From: Monomorium pharaonis | Lineage: Eukaryota; Arthropoda; Insecta; Hymenoptera; Formicidae | Direction: 5' to 3' | DNA length: 64,000 nt | NCBI RefSeq assembly: GCF_013373865.1 | Contig: NC_050477.1 | Coordinates: 7,896,869-7,960,868 of the forward strand | In this document: positions 50,493 to 63,990 of the stretch, in pieces | Layout: each line of letters begins with the position of its first letter | How positions within the stretch are numbered: position 1 is the first letter of the stretch | Notes under the pieces: model-generated | Told to the model about the DNA's origin: nothing | Seen by the model: the letters and a program-made list of their open reading frames with translations, nothing else | Database searches by the model: none | Program-made: the position numbers and the translations under genes

Positions 50493-53400
50493 TGCATCGG
50501 AGCGACCGGCCACCGAGACACGAAGAGACTCGAGGCACACGATCACAGGCACGACGCTCACATTCACGCTCACGTTCACGCTTGCACCGGGTAGCCGCCG
50601 CGGGTGTATCGGCTCGCGGCATGCCGGGCCACCGCGCGCGAGCGGACCGCACACCATCGTAAGCGCGAAGCTATACGACGCGCAACGACGACGAGGGACG
50701 ATGGAAGAACGACTTCGTGCCGCCTCTTCGTGCTGCAATTTTCAACGTCCTCGGCTCTTCTCTCCGAGCGAGAAATGCCTACCGTGCGCTATCGACGCTC
50801 ATCGTCCTCTATCGCCCCGTCCTTGTCGGCTTACGTGTGCCGGCTCTGGAAATTATCCCTCTCGTGCCACCGGCCTTCGAGCAATTGCGGCCGTTAAGGG
50901 CTGGAGAGATCTTCTCCCCTTTAAATTCCGCGCGAGGCGCGGGAGAGGGGGGGGGGGTGGAGGGGAAAGCACACGCTCTTACCGCGATGTGTAGAATCGC
51001 GGCTCGAAGAGCGGGCGTTGATTGATCCGTTTAAGTTCATGCTCGTGATTGTACTCCTTCGTATCCGCGTTTTTTCTTTCACATACACACACACCGTCAC
51101 GCTTCCGAAAGCGGAACTGCGCAGAAATGCCGGTATTCGCGTATTCCCTTGATGCCCGTTGAATTATATAACGACTCTAATGTAGGTGGCAATTGGGTCG
51201 TCATTTATCTCGCGCGATTTTAATTTTATCATCCTTCACGTGTAGTGCCCGTTGGGTGTCGTTGACGAATGATTGGCACGGCCAAGTCCGTCATCGACAA
51301 TAGATTTCTACGTGGCGGGTTGCAATGACAAATAGCCGTCGACAACTTGCACACCTCCCACGTTGTCGTCCAGAACTTGAAGATCGCGAGATCAAAATCG
51401 CAACGTAGTACACGGAAACGTTAATCAAGAGTCGCGTCAGTCGCAATCGGGGTTTTATAGAAAAATTGCTCCTATCTTCTCTTTCTGCCAATTTACGGTC
51501 TATTTGATAGAAGTTACAGTTACATGAAAATCATGATTTACGCAGTATCCTGTTTACATGGCTTCCAGAGAGCAAAAAATCCCTTTGGATAAATATTCGG
51601 TTAACGTGCGGCATGAATTTTTCGGTAGCTTCGATACTTTGTGTATTCAACACCGCAGAATCCCAGTTTGAAAAAAACCTACCCGCTTAAACCGACGTAT
51701 ATACCCAACCTTGAATTTTGTTCGCGCGTAATTTCATTTTTGCGCGATGAAAAAAAAATCTCGCGAGTCTCTTTAGAAAGTTCCTGTAGGGACTCTTTTA
51801 GGAACTCGGCTATCTCAAGCAATTATCGTTGCTACTGAGGAAATCGCGATTCGATGCTACTCCTAAGACGGAGAGAAGTATTCCAGTCGCAAGACTAGAT
51901 GGTGAACGGAATAGACGGACGGTCGCGCAACTTTCGCGCCTTCGACGCCGCGTTCGGAGGAGATTCCGCCGCGCCAGGGTCGGTGAGTACCCGAGAATTA
52001 CGTGCTACCTGGTAAAGCGAAGCCGCGCGAGTAGCCCCACGATTCGTTTGAGAAATTGATACCGTGCGCGCGGAAAGCCGCGGCGCTCGCACGTAACACT
52101 CGTGTGGCTCGGACTCTTTTTCCGCGGCGGGAGGTGGGAGAGCAGAGCGTTGGAACGTCGCGCGCGCGATGCAGAGGTGAAAGCCTATGTATGCAATACG
52201 GGCGCAAATTGGCATGTACCGTGAGCCAAGCGCGGCTATTTGACAGGATTTCTCTCGGAGGAGTTGCCGGAGGAGCGATCGATTTTTATACGCGTGTGTC
52301 TGTACGGCCGGTCTGCCATAGAGATATTCACACGAGCTTCCAACTGACTTCCGCAAAGCAAGAGAGATTTTATTAATTAGTTAATTATTTGTTTTATAAT
52401 TTAATTTGTATTTTTCGGTCGGAGACCGTGGACCGGAGACCAGAGATATTGTGATTTAATAAATATGCGAGATAAACATATTTTTCTCCAGTTTAAAACA
52501 TGCATATAATTTATTATTTTATATACACTTGTAATTAATTGTTCGATTGAAATCATCCGTGTAAAAGTAAAAACTTCAAGGTATTCAAAATATTTCAGAA
52601 ACTTGAGCCTTCGTTATCTTTGTATTTCTCCGTGGCGTTATCATTTTCACTAAACTTTCAAGCCACCTAATTACACGTAATATGTACATATTATACGCGC
52701 ATGAGAGCAATCTCTTAAAGTGAAATTGAGGTTTGCCTTCTAATATATTATTTTCTGAATAGCACTTAAATTATTTTAGCAAAGTAATCATAGAAAATGT
52801 GGACAGGGATAAGAGATTTTCTTCTTACGTTTCAAACATCTGATTCTAGCAATTACTACTTTCGGTCTTCCGGAAAAGCCTTACGTAAAAGCGACCTCGT
52901 AAAGTTTGCGATTGAACAATAGCGGAAAAATAAAACCAGGTCCTGCCTCTCCGGAAGGACCGCCGTTCGGTTCACCTACGGTTACCGCGATTCGTCGTAG
53001 CTAACAGTGGACGGTCGGTCATTCTGAGTTTATTGCAGGGGCGTTCTCAACAGAGGAGGGAGAGAAAGAGAAAGAAAGAGAGAGAGAGAAAAAGAGAGAA
53101 AGAAACGAGCATGGACTAATGCATCGTCAAGTGCTAATTACAGGCTACGTTGTGCCTTTTCCCCGGTAATAGCGAGAAATTTTATGGAGCTCGCGGTGCG
53201 TATCGCTTCGTCTCGCACCGACATCCTAGACCCCGAACGTTTCCCCCGGACATCGATCTTCGACGTTCGGGGTTACTGCGGCCCATAAACCACTCGGCGA
53301 TTACACAGACGAGGACATTTATTCTTTCGTGGGAGTAAATAATTCACGAAAAGAACGCGCGCCCTCTCGACTCCCTCGCCTCACTGTATAGGTAGCCCTT

Positions 53401-55965
53401 ATAATTACAAGAAGCGTGGCAATTATAGCGTGCGGATAGTTATAGAGATACGTGGCTACGTATGAGACTTAATGACAGGCCAAGACGCCATTTCAAATAT
53501 TTACAGGAGTAGCGAGACGATGGCGTGCCGCGCGATTTCGATGGTATATATGGGTGGTTTTGTAATGACAGTTCCGTTCGGATAAAAAACGGCTTGGGCA
53601 CGAATGATTCTGCGTATCAATTGAACGGCTTTTGGCATTTACGTCGAAATGGATTTCGCAACAACTTATTCAATAAGAACGCGCTGTAAAATTTAATAGC
53701 CGATTACTCGCAATTACGCTCATCGTTCTAATTGCGTCTTCGTTACGCCGCGCCGCCTGTTATGGCCGCCACTGTCGGAAGGTCGCACGATTCGACACGT
53801 GCATCACGCTCGCTCGAGATGAGAAGGGAACGCGCATCTCTCGGCATCACGATCATAAATCACTCGGTCATAAACGCGCGCGAAATCTTTTGATGAAAAG
53901 ACCGGAAGGATTGGCGGTAAGCTTAGGAAGGAGACCGCATCGGGAACTTTTGCAGTGTAGCAAGAATCATACATTGCAAACGTCATAAACCAAAACTTTG
54001 AAAACCTCATTGAAGCCGCAGTGTCAATTAATACTAATAAATTTAGAAAAATAAACGAGAAAAACTCGTTCACGCTTACGTCACGATTTCGTCCAGGAAC
54101 ACGTCGGAATGATCCTAAAACCGTTTTCTTTACCGCGGGGCCGGTTCGTACCGGCAGAGCCGGTCTAAACGACGGCCACGAGTGACGTGCGCGAGAGGCG
54201 CGACGTAAATCCGAGTCGACATCGTCCAGAGGGGAATGCCGCTCCTAGGTAGAATGCTCCGGCATTCGGCAAGGGGGCCAAGACCGTACTGACCGTACTT
54301 CATTATCCGGGAGTTCCCCCGGCCTCACGGGTCATCCGTTATCATTTTTACAACTGCCGCCATTCAACAATGTCGAATAAACTCCGTTAGGTATTGCGGA
54401 CCCAGGCCGGTCCGCATGGGGATCCTTCGGCTAAGGCGGAGCGCGCTTTTAAAGGTATCGATCCTCGCGCGCCGCGAATAATCCTCTATCTCCTCTCCTT
54501 CTTTCTCTAACCCTCGCCCGGCCTTGATAATTTATCGCCACTCGCGGCATGCGCCGCGCCTCCACGGTTGACGGATACACGACGACGAGTCCACTGTCCT
54601 TCGCAGCCGGACGCATCGCGTCAATGGAACTAGCAATTTCGTGTAACAACTTGAAATACGATAGGCGGTTTAGCCGCGAGGCATCCGCGTTAAAGCGCGC
54701 CAACGCGAGCTCGCAGAAAGTTCCTTGGATCGATCGACATGTTTCTATGTTTCCCTCCATAGCGGAGATAGTTCTCCAAAACATACACGAAATAGTAACA
54801 ATGGTATGTTATAAATTTATATACGCCAGGTTTGTACAAAAACTTTTTTTTTGTCCAAACTTTGTCGGGTAAAGCTAAATCATCGAGGTCCTTTGAAAAG
54901 GAGATTTAGTAATTTTCTCTCTGTGCGAAAAAAAAAGAGAATGTATCGAAGCCTGTTGAAGCGGCAATTTTGCTTCAATTTTGTTAAAGTTTTATTTTAA
55001 ATTTTATGCGATAGATGTAACAAACTTTTTGCATACTAACCTCATACAAAAATTATTATGTATATAATTACCTTTTTTTTTACTTTTTGCTACACAAACA
55101 TTAAGACAGTTTTCTTAATTTTGAAAAAGTTAGTTAATTCATGTTTTATATCTATATCCCGTTCAGAGAATGTTTTTTATACGAAGAAATAAATAATTCA
55201 AGTGACATAGAAGAAATTGAGGAATAACTAAAATATCAGTAGTAAAGTTACCGATATCGTCCCATTGTAAACGCGAGCGAGGGGGAGAATCAAACTCGAT
55301 AGAAACCAAGGCTTAACAAATGCCCGGACTCCTCCTCGGTTCGCGGAATGCTTCGTATTTTCGCCACGGAGTCATTTCCGCGATATCGAGGGCTCGCACC
55401 GCATTCCCTTAATTCCGGGATCGACGATGAATCGTCCTCGCGGCCCCGCATTTCACACCGTCGCACAGGTGCATTCACTCCGTGCGGATATCGAGGTTTA
55501 ATTCTCGCAGAAACGATCCTGGAAGAGAGGAAGAGAACCTCGGTAGGGTGACGGGGGACGGGAGAGAGGGACGTGCTTGGCCGCGTAGTCGCTTAACAAG
55601 GTGAACTCATTACCATTCGTCAATTTGAGGTACGTTCGGTCGGAGTGACCAATGGCTCTCTATCCCGTGTAATGGGGTACGGTCCGACATCCGTCACCGC
55701 GGCACCCCGTGCCCAGAGCCGTTATAACTGGAGCACTCTCTCTCTCTCTTTCCCCCGTCCGGCTCTCTCTCCCTCTTTTCCCTACCCGCTGAAAACGTTC
55801 TCGAGCGACACGGGAAAGCGTGCCTGCTCGAAGAGAGAAGCGTATCCAACGACGTGGAAGGACCACACTGGAATCGCAGCTTCGGGGGATTCGGGGGCGC
55901 GGGGTGGTGTAAGAGAAAGACAGGCGCACAAGGAGATGGAAAAAGGGGGGGAGGAGGCAGAGGAG

Positions 55966-55984
55966 GAGAGAGAGAGAGAGAGAG
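55966..55984 (+). repeat. GA microsatellite
   Basis: An inverse TC run lies about 215 bases downstream. Confidence 0.9.
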
Positions 55985-56200
55985 TCGGTCAGCGTCCGTG
56001 GTCCGGGAACGTGGCCCTGGGGTTAAACGAGTTCCACTAACGAGTTGACAAATCGAGTCTCGGGGGGGTCGTGCCGAAGTAGACCTATAAAGCGAAGGTC
56101 GTGGGGGCCGCGGGATCCACGTCGTACGTATCACCCGTTACTGCACTCCGACACGTTTATTGCTCTTGTTCGCGGCCTCGTAACGAATGACTCCACGGCA

Positions 56201-56233
<33 letters not shown>
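56201..56233 (+). repeat. TC microsatellite
   Basis: TC run with one TTT interruption; inverse partner of the GA run at 55966-55984. Confidence 0.95.
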
Positions 56234-56500
56234 GGCGGGATGGGGGTGCGCGAGCGGGTGAGCCGAGGCAGGAGAGGAGATTGTAGATACTCCGGCGCAA
56301 AGAGACGGATGGGAAGATACGACGGCGGAGAAGAAGAGAGTTCATTGTTCTCGTTAGTCGCGCATACGCATAGAGGGAATAGAAGGACTCGCCAGTTTTT
56401 TTCCCTGGCCGCGGAGAATACCGTCATAAATTGCGAGATGCTAATGATCGCGGATAGCTTAGTGTCACCTCGTCACGATCAGCGTTATTGTTCTTTTACT

Positions 56501-56519
56501 TTCTCTCTCTCTCTCTCTC
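56501..56519 (+). repeat. TC microsatellite
   Basis: Short perfect run. Confidence 0.9.
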
Positions 56520-59500
56520 ATCAAATGTCCTTTTCTAGACATTTCCGACTGAACGACAAGCCTGATTTCATTTGTTGACGGTCGTTGATGTTACAGTAAA
56601 CGCGAGACGACAATTAATAAGGAAGCAAGCCTGTGTCAGCAAGCCTGAAAGCTAAAATAGTAAATAAAAAATAGCTGGGCGCGCAGAAACTTCAAGTTGA
56701 AATATGATATTTACATACGAAGGAGGTGAACGTAGACAAAGGGAGTGCGAGTGCACACGTTACGTATATTCAAATAAGTTCGCCGGTTTTGTTGGCGCGC
56801 ACAAAAGAATCAGCTCCGTCAGAGCCGCGGTAGGACTTGATCGCCGTCATCGACGGGGGAAGACTTTTGATCGCTGGCAGATGCGCCGGCAGGATCGCCC
56901 GCTGCACGACAATTAGTAACGATGACAAGGATCGCGAGTCGCGCCTACCACCACCGGAATAATACTAATGGACGTCGATCATCGCACGACCACGTTAATC
57001 TACGATCGCTCTTTGTTCCTCCGTTTCCTCTTCGCAAGGGCCGCGCTCACGTCGCCTAAAATTAGCACAGTCAGAAAAACGTGAAACACAGGGACGCGGA
57101 AGAATCGCGGAAGAGCCACAAATGAAACGGCGAGGGAAAGCTCCTGAAAAATCAGCCTCCCCGCGGACGCGCTCTCAACGCGGCCGAAGACGCGCTAGAG
57201 GAAATTGACATCTGCCAATCAGGCAGCGCCATCAGTGACGATGACACAGGGATACTCGTTGATAACTGATGACTACCTGTCAATTGTTAACCACGGGTGT
57301 CTTCGTTCCCGGTAGCTTCTCCCATTTTTCCCGCGCTCTAATCTCGCGTGACATCTGCCTCGCGATCGTAATCACCCCCCCCCCGGCTATAGAATCAGGA
57401 ATCAAAAGTCCTTTGTTGCTTCCTCACAATGTAACAAAGCCCGTTGCGCCGCCGCGGTCATTATTAGTAATCCGAAAGTCCTCGCTTTCCCCTCCCTCCC
57501 TTGCTCGTGACCTTCCACCCGGTTCCTTTGCGCGCGAGTCGAGAAATAACCCTTTCCCTTCTTCCTTGCTCCTCGCGTCCTCGCGTCATTCTCATCGCGA
57601 GGCGAAACGCACCACTTTCCGATAGCCGAGCGAAACGAGCGTACAACCCGTGCTCGACTAGGGAGAATCGGGAACGATTCGTACGCATCGAATCAACGCG
57701 GTTCTCCGAAGGTCAACGCCATATATAGGATGCTGCTTCTTTCGCCGATCCTCCTTGCTCTCTTTCTCTCTCTCTCTCTTCCGTCGTCTTTCTCTATATC
57801 TCTTTTTCTCCAAAGGTATGTAAGAGTACCTACTACCTACGTACGAAGGCCGGTACGGTGCACGTCGTTTCAGTCGGCGTCCCTACGCCACCCTGTTATT
57901 TTCTGGAGGGCAAATTATCTCGGGGCCGCGGTGACGGCGGCGGCGGCGGCAGCGGCGGTGGTGATGCGCTGCTCTCGATGCAGACTCGCCGCGTGCAGTG
58001 GCCGATGCCCGAGTATTACCCCTCGGCTCGACCGGGTAGCCGCACGGAAGAAGTAGCATCTTCGCGCACGTATCGCGAGCCACCACGGCGCATCAAGGCA
58101 CGTCCTACTGGATTGCGGCTCCAACGATCTCGCCGTGCTGCTACCTGCTCTACGTGGACGACGTCGCTCTCCGCTTCTCTCTCTCTTTCGCGGATCGCGA
58201 TTGCTCCCCCTCACTCCACCGTGATAGGTGCCCGAAGGTGATCTACCCACGGTATCCCGTCTCTTCTTCTCGCTTTCTGGGTCCCGGGTATGTAGGTAAA
58301 TAGAGGCTGCCGGCGCGCCCGACTCTGCGCGCTACGCCTACCCGAGATGAATCTGCTGTCTTCGATTGAAGGGCAGCATATAAGGCAAGACGATCGATCG
58401 CAAGATGACCAACGTTCTCCTCCAGAGAGAGATTCTGATATCGTCGCATGTAATTCGAGCGTTGGCAGAATCACAGAGAACAACTTCCATGCGGATTCCT
58501 ATTATTTTCGCGCGTTTTGTTGATTACATCGTATTCGGTTTCATCGGTTTTAAAAATTCTTAGATATCGAAACGGCAAACATATTGCATCGATAAACATA
58601 GAAAGTATTAATAATACCTGGCTATCCACGCTTTTTTGGTTGTCTTTTTCGCATATATTCTTTCCATATTTCTGCTTGATTTAAAGATAGACGAAAAGAA
58701 ACGATGCACTCAATCCTGCAACGAGCTTATCGATTGTAAAGAAGCAAACGCAACGTGGCGATCAATAATCGTTTAACTACTTTATTTGGTGAATCTTGCT
58801 TGTCTTCGCCGAGCGTGAGGAAATATTCGTACCCATCTCCGACAGGAAGTTTCTTCGAACGGTTACGATTACGGAATTACACCCCGTACGAGCTCATCGT
58901 TTTACTGCTACTAGTTTCGCGAATACCGCGTCACGCTAGCACGTTCAGCTTACCTTTTAAGCTTACGCCCTCCCCGCGAATGCTCCAATTTGAAAGTCCG
59001 TAAATATGGATTATAATCCAGCTCACGTCTATTCGTTCTACGTCTATCAAAAACAAAAGATCGCTAGGAGCGTAATTGCTTAACGGCTCTATTCGACGAA
59101 TTTTTGAGAGAAACGTAATTTACGCACATTAATTGAGAAGCTTGCAGGCATGCAAGATTACGGGATTAAACATTTCCGCGTAGACTTTCTCTACAAATTC
59201 GCATCAACATTGCGTCCTTAGGTATTACAAAATGGCAATGGTATAATAAATTATGCGTCAAGATATAAAGTGAAAAGAGATCCGTGGTACTCGATCGAAA
59301 ATCGCTAATTATCTTTCGACATCTATATCCATTCGATGTCATAGTAATATAGGAAGTTGGCGAGGAGCGTTCTCGCATAGTGTATCCCCGTACTAAAAGT
59401 CGGCATCAGCAGCAACAGCAGCAACAGCTAGAGAAGACCGGTTAGTAATTTCTCGCTGCCGCTTACATCGTAGAGTTAATTATAATGTAACAGATAGAGA

Positions 59501-59839
59501 AAGGAAGCTAAACCGCGGCTATAACCGATGTTAATGGAATCTGCCCCGAGCGACACGCTCGCGATGGACATAGATGGACGGTGCCGCGCTGGACATTTTC
59601 GCAGGCTGCGTTCCCGTTTCCGAGGTACGGCGGAAACTCTCCGCAAAGGCGGCCAGGGCGTAATAATATCCTCGGCGTGAAAGCCACGGCTGGCTTTGCG
59701 CTGAGGTATCGCGCGCGCTCCTCGTCTTCGCGCGGCGTGCGCGAGAAGTGGCCGATAATTTCGCGAGAGCAGCAGTCGGGTCGCGCTAACCGTCTATCTA
59801 CGGTCGTAGGATATTTCTGGCCGACCAGCAGCGAAGGAA

Positions 59840-59840
59840 A

Positions 59841-59871
<31 letters not shown>
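59840..59871 (+). repeat. (GA)n microsatellite
   Basis: An inverse TC run of similar length lies 133 bases downstream. Confidence 0.95.
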
Positions 59872-59872
<1 letters not shown>

Positions 59873-60001
59873 GGTACAGCCACGATACATACACGTATTA
59901 TCGCCTGCGCGCGGTCGCAAGTCTAAAGCGCGTCTGCGAGTTCTTCAGCGACTCGCAGGGCTGTACACCGCCTGGCATGCCAATTTTTCATTCTTTTCCT
60001 C

Positions 60002-60004
<3 letters not shown>

Positions 60005-60034
<30 letters not shown>
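60005..60034 (+). repeat. (TC)15 microsatellite
   Basis: Inverse partner of the GA run at 59840-59871. Confidence 0.95.
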
Positions 60035-60036
<2 letters not shown>

Positions 60037-60774
60037 TTTTCTCGCGCGCGGAATCTTACAATAAACAAATCACGAGAGACGATTCTCGACGGTCGGATAG
60101 GCCACGTCGCTCCTTACGTCTTTTAAATTAAAGGCGCTCTTGGTAATTGCGCAACGGCCCGATAAATAAACCAGAACGACTGTTACCCGTCAGGGCATTT
60201 ACTTGCGATGCGCGAGCGACGTTCGGTGTGTAATATGTTGCAAAGCTGGCGGTCGGCTTAAAGACCAAACCTGCTTGTCGGCGCGTGACAGGAAAATAAT
60301 TGTGTAATTACATTTACCGGCATAATTCATACGTCTAAATTCTCAATGTAACGGGCGAGCTCTAACCGGGCGTGCGGAAAATTCTGCGAAAAATCGCAGT
60401 CCGATGTTATCGCCTCATCGAAAATCGTATCTCTTTTATTATCGCGCTATGATACAACAATCTAAAATGCCGCACAACCGACACGCTCTTTCCTTCGTCG
60501 GAGGAGGGTCAGAATCGCGGTGACCTCGGCACGCGAATAAAATTCCTCGTATAATCACGCAAACGCGAGACGCCTTCGATCGTGGATCGCGCGCTCCCGC
60601 ACGGCACTCTCGGAGGTCGTCGCCGTTGACGTCAGGAGACGTCCGGCAGTCGTTTCGAGAAGCGACGTTCCATCCAATCCCCCGTTCGGGCCAGCGGTTC
60701 TCGTACCGTCACTCGAGATTGACAGCCCTCGAGAAGACATTGCTCGCACGGATCGGTCGAACGGCTGTAAGACA

Positions 60775-60780
<6 letters not shown>

Positions 60781-60830
<50 letters not shown>
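60781..60830 (+). repeat. (AG)25 microsatellite
   Basis: Longest perfect dinucleotide array in the window. Confidence 0.95.
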
Positions 60831-60832
<2 letters not shown>

Positions 60833-63800
60833 GGACACGCGAGGAGGTCAGATAGCGGAGTATTAGGGTGTCTTAAGTCGTGCCAGAAGAGCGTCCGCCG
60901 CTTCTGATAGTAGCCAGAAGCCGGTCGCACTTGCTCGCTCGGAAACGTTTTATCATTCCGTCTTAATTCGGGACTTCAAATATTTATATACCGTCGCTGG
61001 AACGACGATCTTTCTCGAGTCCCGCGGGCCTATTTTTTCCATCAAATCGCGCGTCGAATGATTTATACCGCTCCGTTTTTTTTTTTTTAATGGTTCAACC
61101 GAGAGAACGAAAAAAGCTTGAAGACTAAAAAAGAGAGAAAAACAGAGATTTTTCAACGACAAGATATTTATTTAATGCAACGACATTTTTTAAAAGATCT
61201 AAAGTTGTTTTTTTGTTATAATGAAAAATAAAGAGTTTTTGGGAAAAAAAATTTCTCAAGTATGAAGACAAAACTTCATTATTGACTTAAAATAAAATAA
61301 CTCCCATTTGTCAAATTTTAATTTAAAATTTAATTTTCAGTTCAATAGTAGAAGTTTTATTACTAATTATAATTAAAAAATAGATTATTAAAAAAATTTT
61401 AGGATTACTAATTTAAAATATTACAAAAAACAAAAATCTGTTAAAGATTCTTTTCAAAAACAGATAACTCCAAATTCAAAAATATATTCTTAATACGCCA
61501 TCGATCGATTATGTTGACTCCGAGTATTGCGTTACAACAATAGCTTGCCCATTCAAGAGTAAAATGGCAACCAACAAGAAACAGGCGAGGAAGGCAAAGA
61601 ATCGACGTGCGAGTCGCGTTTTTCTGTTTGCAGTAGGGTTCGTGAACGGACCACGATCACCCTCGGTTAACGGAATCCCATAGAGTCCATAGGCTTCTCA
61701 AGAATAATAGGCGCGTCCGTGTGGCCGCCCCTTAAATCCTTATGTCGCTCGAACCCCTTCTCGATTCCCGAAGGGTCGTGAACGTGCGATGAAATCAACA
61801 AGAACAACAACTACTATTGTATCGCAGCGAAGGCACTTGGTGCCCCGAGTGACATTCGTGAAAGGGTTGCTAGGCTTTTCTCCGCGTTTGTTTCTCTCTT
61901 TCTCTCTGCCTCTTTTTCACTTCCTCGTCGATCGACTTTTTCGGTCCTCTTTCCACCCGACACATGACGGAAGGGTTCTTAACTGCCCTGGACGAACGTC
62001 GTCTGATTGCCCGGCTGTTATTGCCTGTCAATTGTCCGCGTTTGACGTTATTAAATTAATATTAGGGCTAAACTTCGGCCCGCGTCAACGAGCCAAGGGT
62101 CAGTTGTCCGATTTTCCTTTATTTGCTAAGAATTTCCCATGGGGCTCCGTGCACTCTGGAAACCCTTCTGCATCGCTCGCGGCACTGCCTAATCATGAAT
62201 TGTCTTATAGAAAACATCATGATTGCGTAAACAGACATTTGTAATTTAAATTATGTAACCTTTTACTGTTACGTAACTACGTTAATTAATCAATATGTAC
62301 AAATTTCACATACACACATATTATTTTATTTGAACACTTTCTTATCTCCCTCCAGTTGAAACAAAAATTTTTTTTTTTATATTGATCATATAATTCATAA
62401 ATTGATTTATAAAAAGATGCGCATTTCTTTATGTAAATTAAATTTCTATATCTTTCACATATCATATTTATGATGATGAAAAAGAAAATTAATCAATCGG
62501 CAGTATTACATGAAGATTGAAAATCGAACAACGGTAATAGAATTAAGGGCGGATGTTTCTTACGCTAATGTTGTCACGATTATCTCGTCGCACTAGTCTT
62601 ACTTGTTAGAATATATGCCTCGAGGCTGAAGCAAGCGACAAGGGGAGACACGAGCTTCCGTTGTCAAACGCATTTAGCTGCTACAAACGCAAACTTGGGA
62701 GCTTCCCCTGCGGCAGTGTCGTCGAGTCTTGCGGAGTTTAATTACCGAGATAATAACGAGACTTAGTCAGCCCTGCCGATCGAGCAAGTCTTAAATCGTT
62801 AAGCTTTTGATGTTAATTATTAGATATTATATATGATGAAAAAATCATATTTCATAAAAATCGTGTTTGTTAAAATTAATATAAGTGTATGTATATCTTT
62901 TGTCGATAGTAATGTTAGTTCTTTATGAAATTATAATATTATATTATTAGTTGAAAAGTGCTATAAATTTCTTAACTTTAGAGATTTATTTAAAATTGTA
63001 CAGTGTTTTCTAAAAACAAAATTGGTAGCCTTTTAACGGCTCTTACTCGTACGAAAATCATAGAGCTATCAAGTTAACCCCAAGTTTCGTGTTTGCTGCT
63101 GGCGTGGTCCTTAATTAAAGATGCGTGCGGTTTTAGAAATATTTACTGGCGGGTTAACCACCCATTCGTGGCCGGTATAATTGGCGGCAGCTCAAATCTC
63201 CGCGTGGTGATACATAATTGGATCTAATTGCGAAGAAAATTTTCTCCGGGGTGGCGTCCCTGACTGATTTCCGTGGGACTCGACACGAAAACAATTCTCG
63301 GCGCTTCGTCGGAGGCATTCGGAAAGAGGCGAACGTTACAACGATCGTATAAAGGCAGACGAAAAGGAAAAGTGGCGCCGTGGTATATCCCGAAAAAAAG
63401 AGTTACTAATGTCGGTCACGAACGCGGCACGAAATCTCCTCCAGCTGCTGTCTGTCTTTTAGGGACGTATCCGCCCGTCCGTGAAATCTTTGGCCTCGAA
63501 ATTAATAGTGGCCACATTTCTCGGCCAAAAGCGAGAGAATCGTCATATCTAGGTCCGACAGTTGAAACGATACCTGGAACTTTGACCTAATTTATATCCC
63601 TATTTATCTTAGCGTGTTTTATTTTGGTGACGAAGATGTATCACAGAGAATCTAGTCAGGTACAACAATCTTAGTAAGGCAATTTTTATAATATTATTTA
63701 AAAATCACTGATTTATAAAAAAATAAAATTTATATTTTAATAAATGTTGAATAAACTGCATTGCACAAAGTAAGTTTTATAATTAGTGAATAATTTACTT

Positions 63801-63840
63801 ACTAGAAAAATTATGTTCTTCAAATAAATACAATCTTTTA

Positions 63841-63990
63841 TTAAATAAAAATTTAATTTTAATAAATAATGTGTTTGCATTCAACTGTGAACGCATTTTC
63901 TTAAAATAAACTTTATTTTAAGAAAAATGCCTTCACAGTTGAATGCAACACATAATCTATTGAAATTAAACTTTTTTTCAATATATTTAT
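63841..63990. repeat. Long near-perfect palindrome (hairpin-forming, MITE-like) at the right edge
   Basis: Two arms face each other about position 63911. The centre reads TTAAAATAAA / TTTATTTTAA around one base. The inner 30 bases of each arm (63871-63900 and 63922-63950) differ by one inserted A, one G/C change and one missing A. They share TTCACAGTTGAATGCAA on the right and its complement on the left. The outer 30 bases still pair at about three quarters of positions. Beyond that, ATTTATTT motifs on both sides suggest the arms run on past the window. The form fits a palindromic MITE or a hairpin RNA precursor; no coding sequence is inside. Confidence 0.85.

Larger units (their letters stand above)
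49990..63800. other. No gene supported; largest CpG-rich domain of the window
   Basis: About 50.0-51.5, 51.85-52.4, 52.9-54.8, 55.3-58.5 and 59.4-61.1 kb are CpG-rich with many GA/TC tracts; 61.1-61.5 and 62.2-62.6 kb are AT-rich. Open frames of 100-220 codons occur, but several frames are open at once and cross simple repeats, so they are not evidence of coding. Homopolymer runs: poly-C near 57375-57385 and poly-G near 50949-50957. Confidence 0.6.

Noticed and set aside
50011..50994. 200-codon open frames on both strands
   Set aside because: A CpG-rich block in which stops are rare; the frames cross GT and purine repeats and read like random Arg/Ala/Pro-rich translations.
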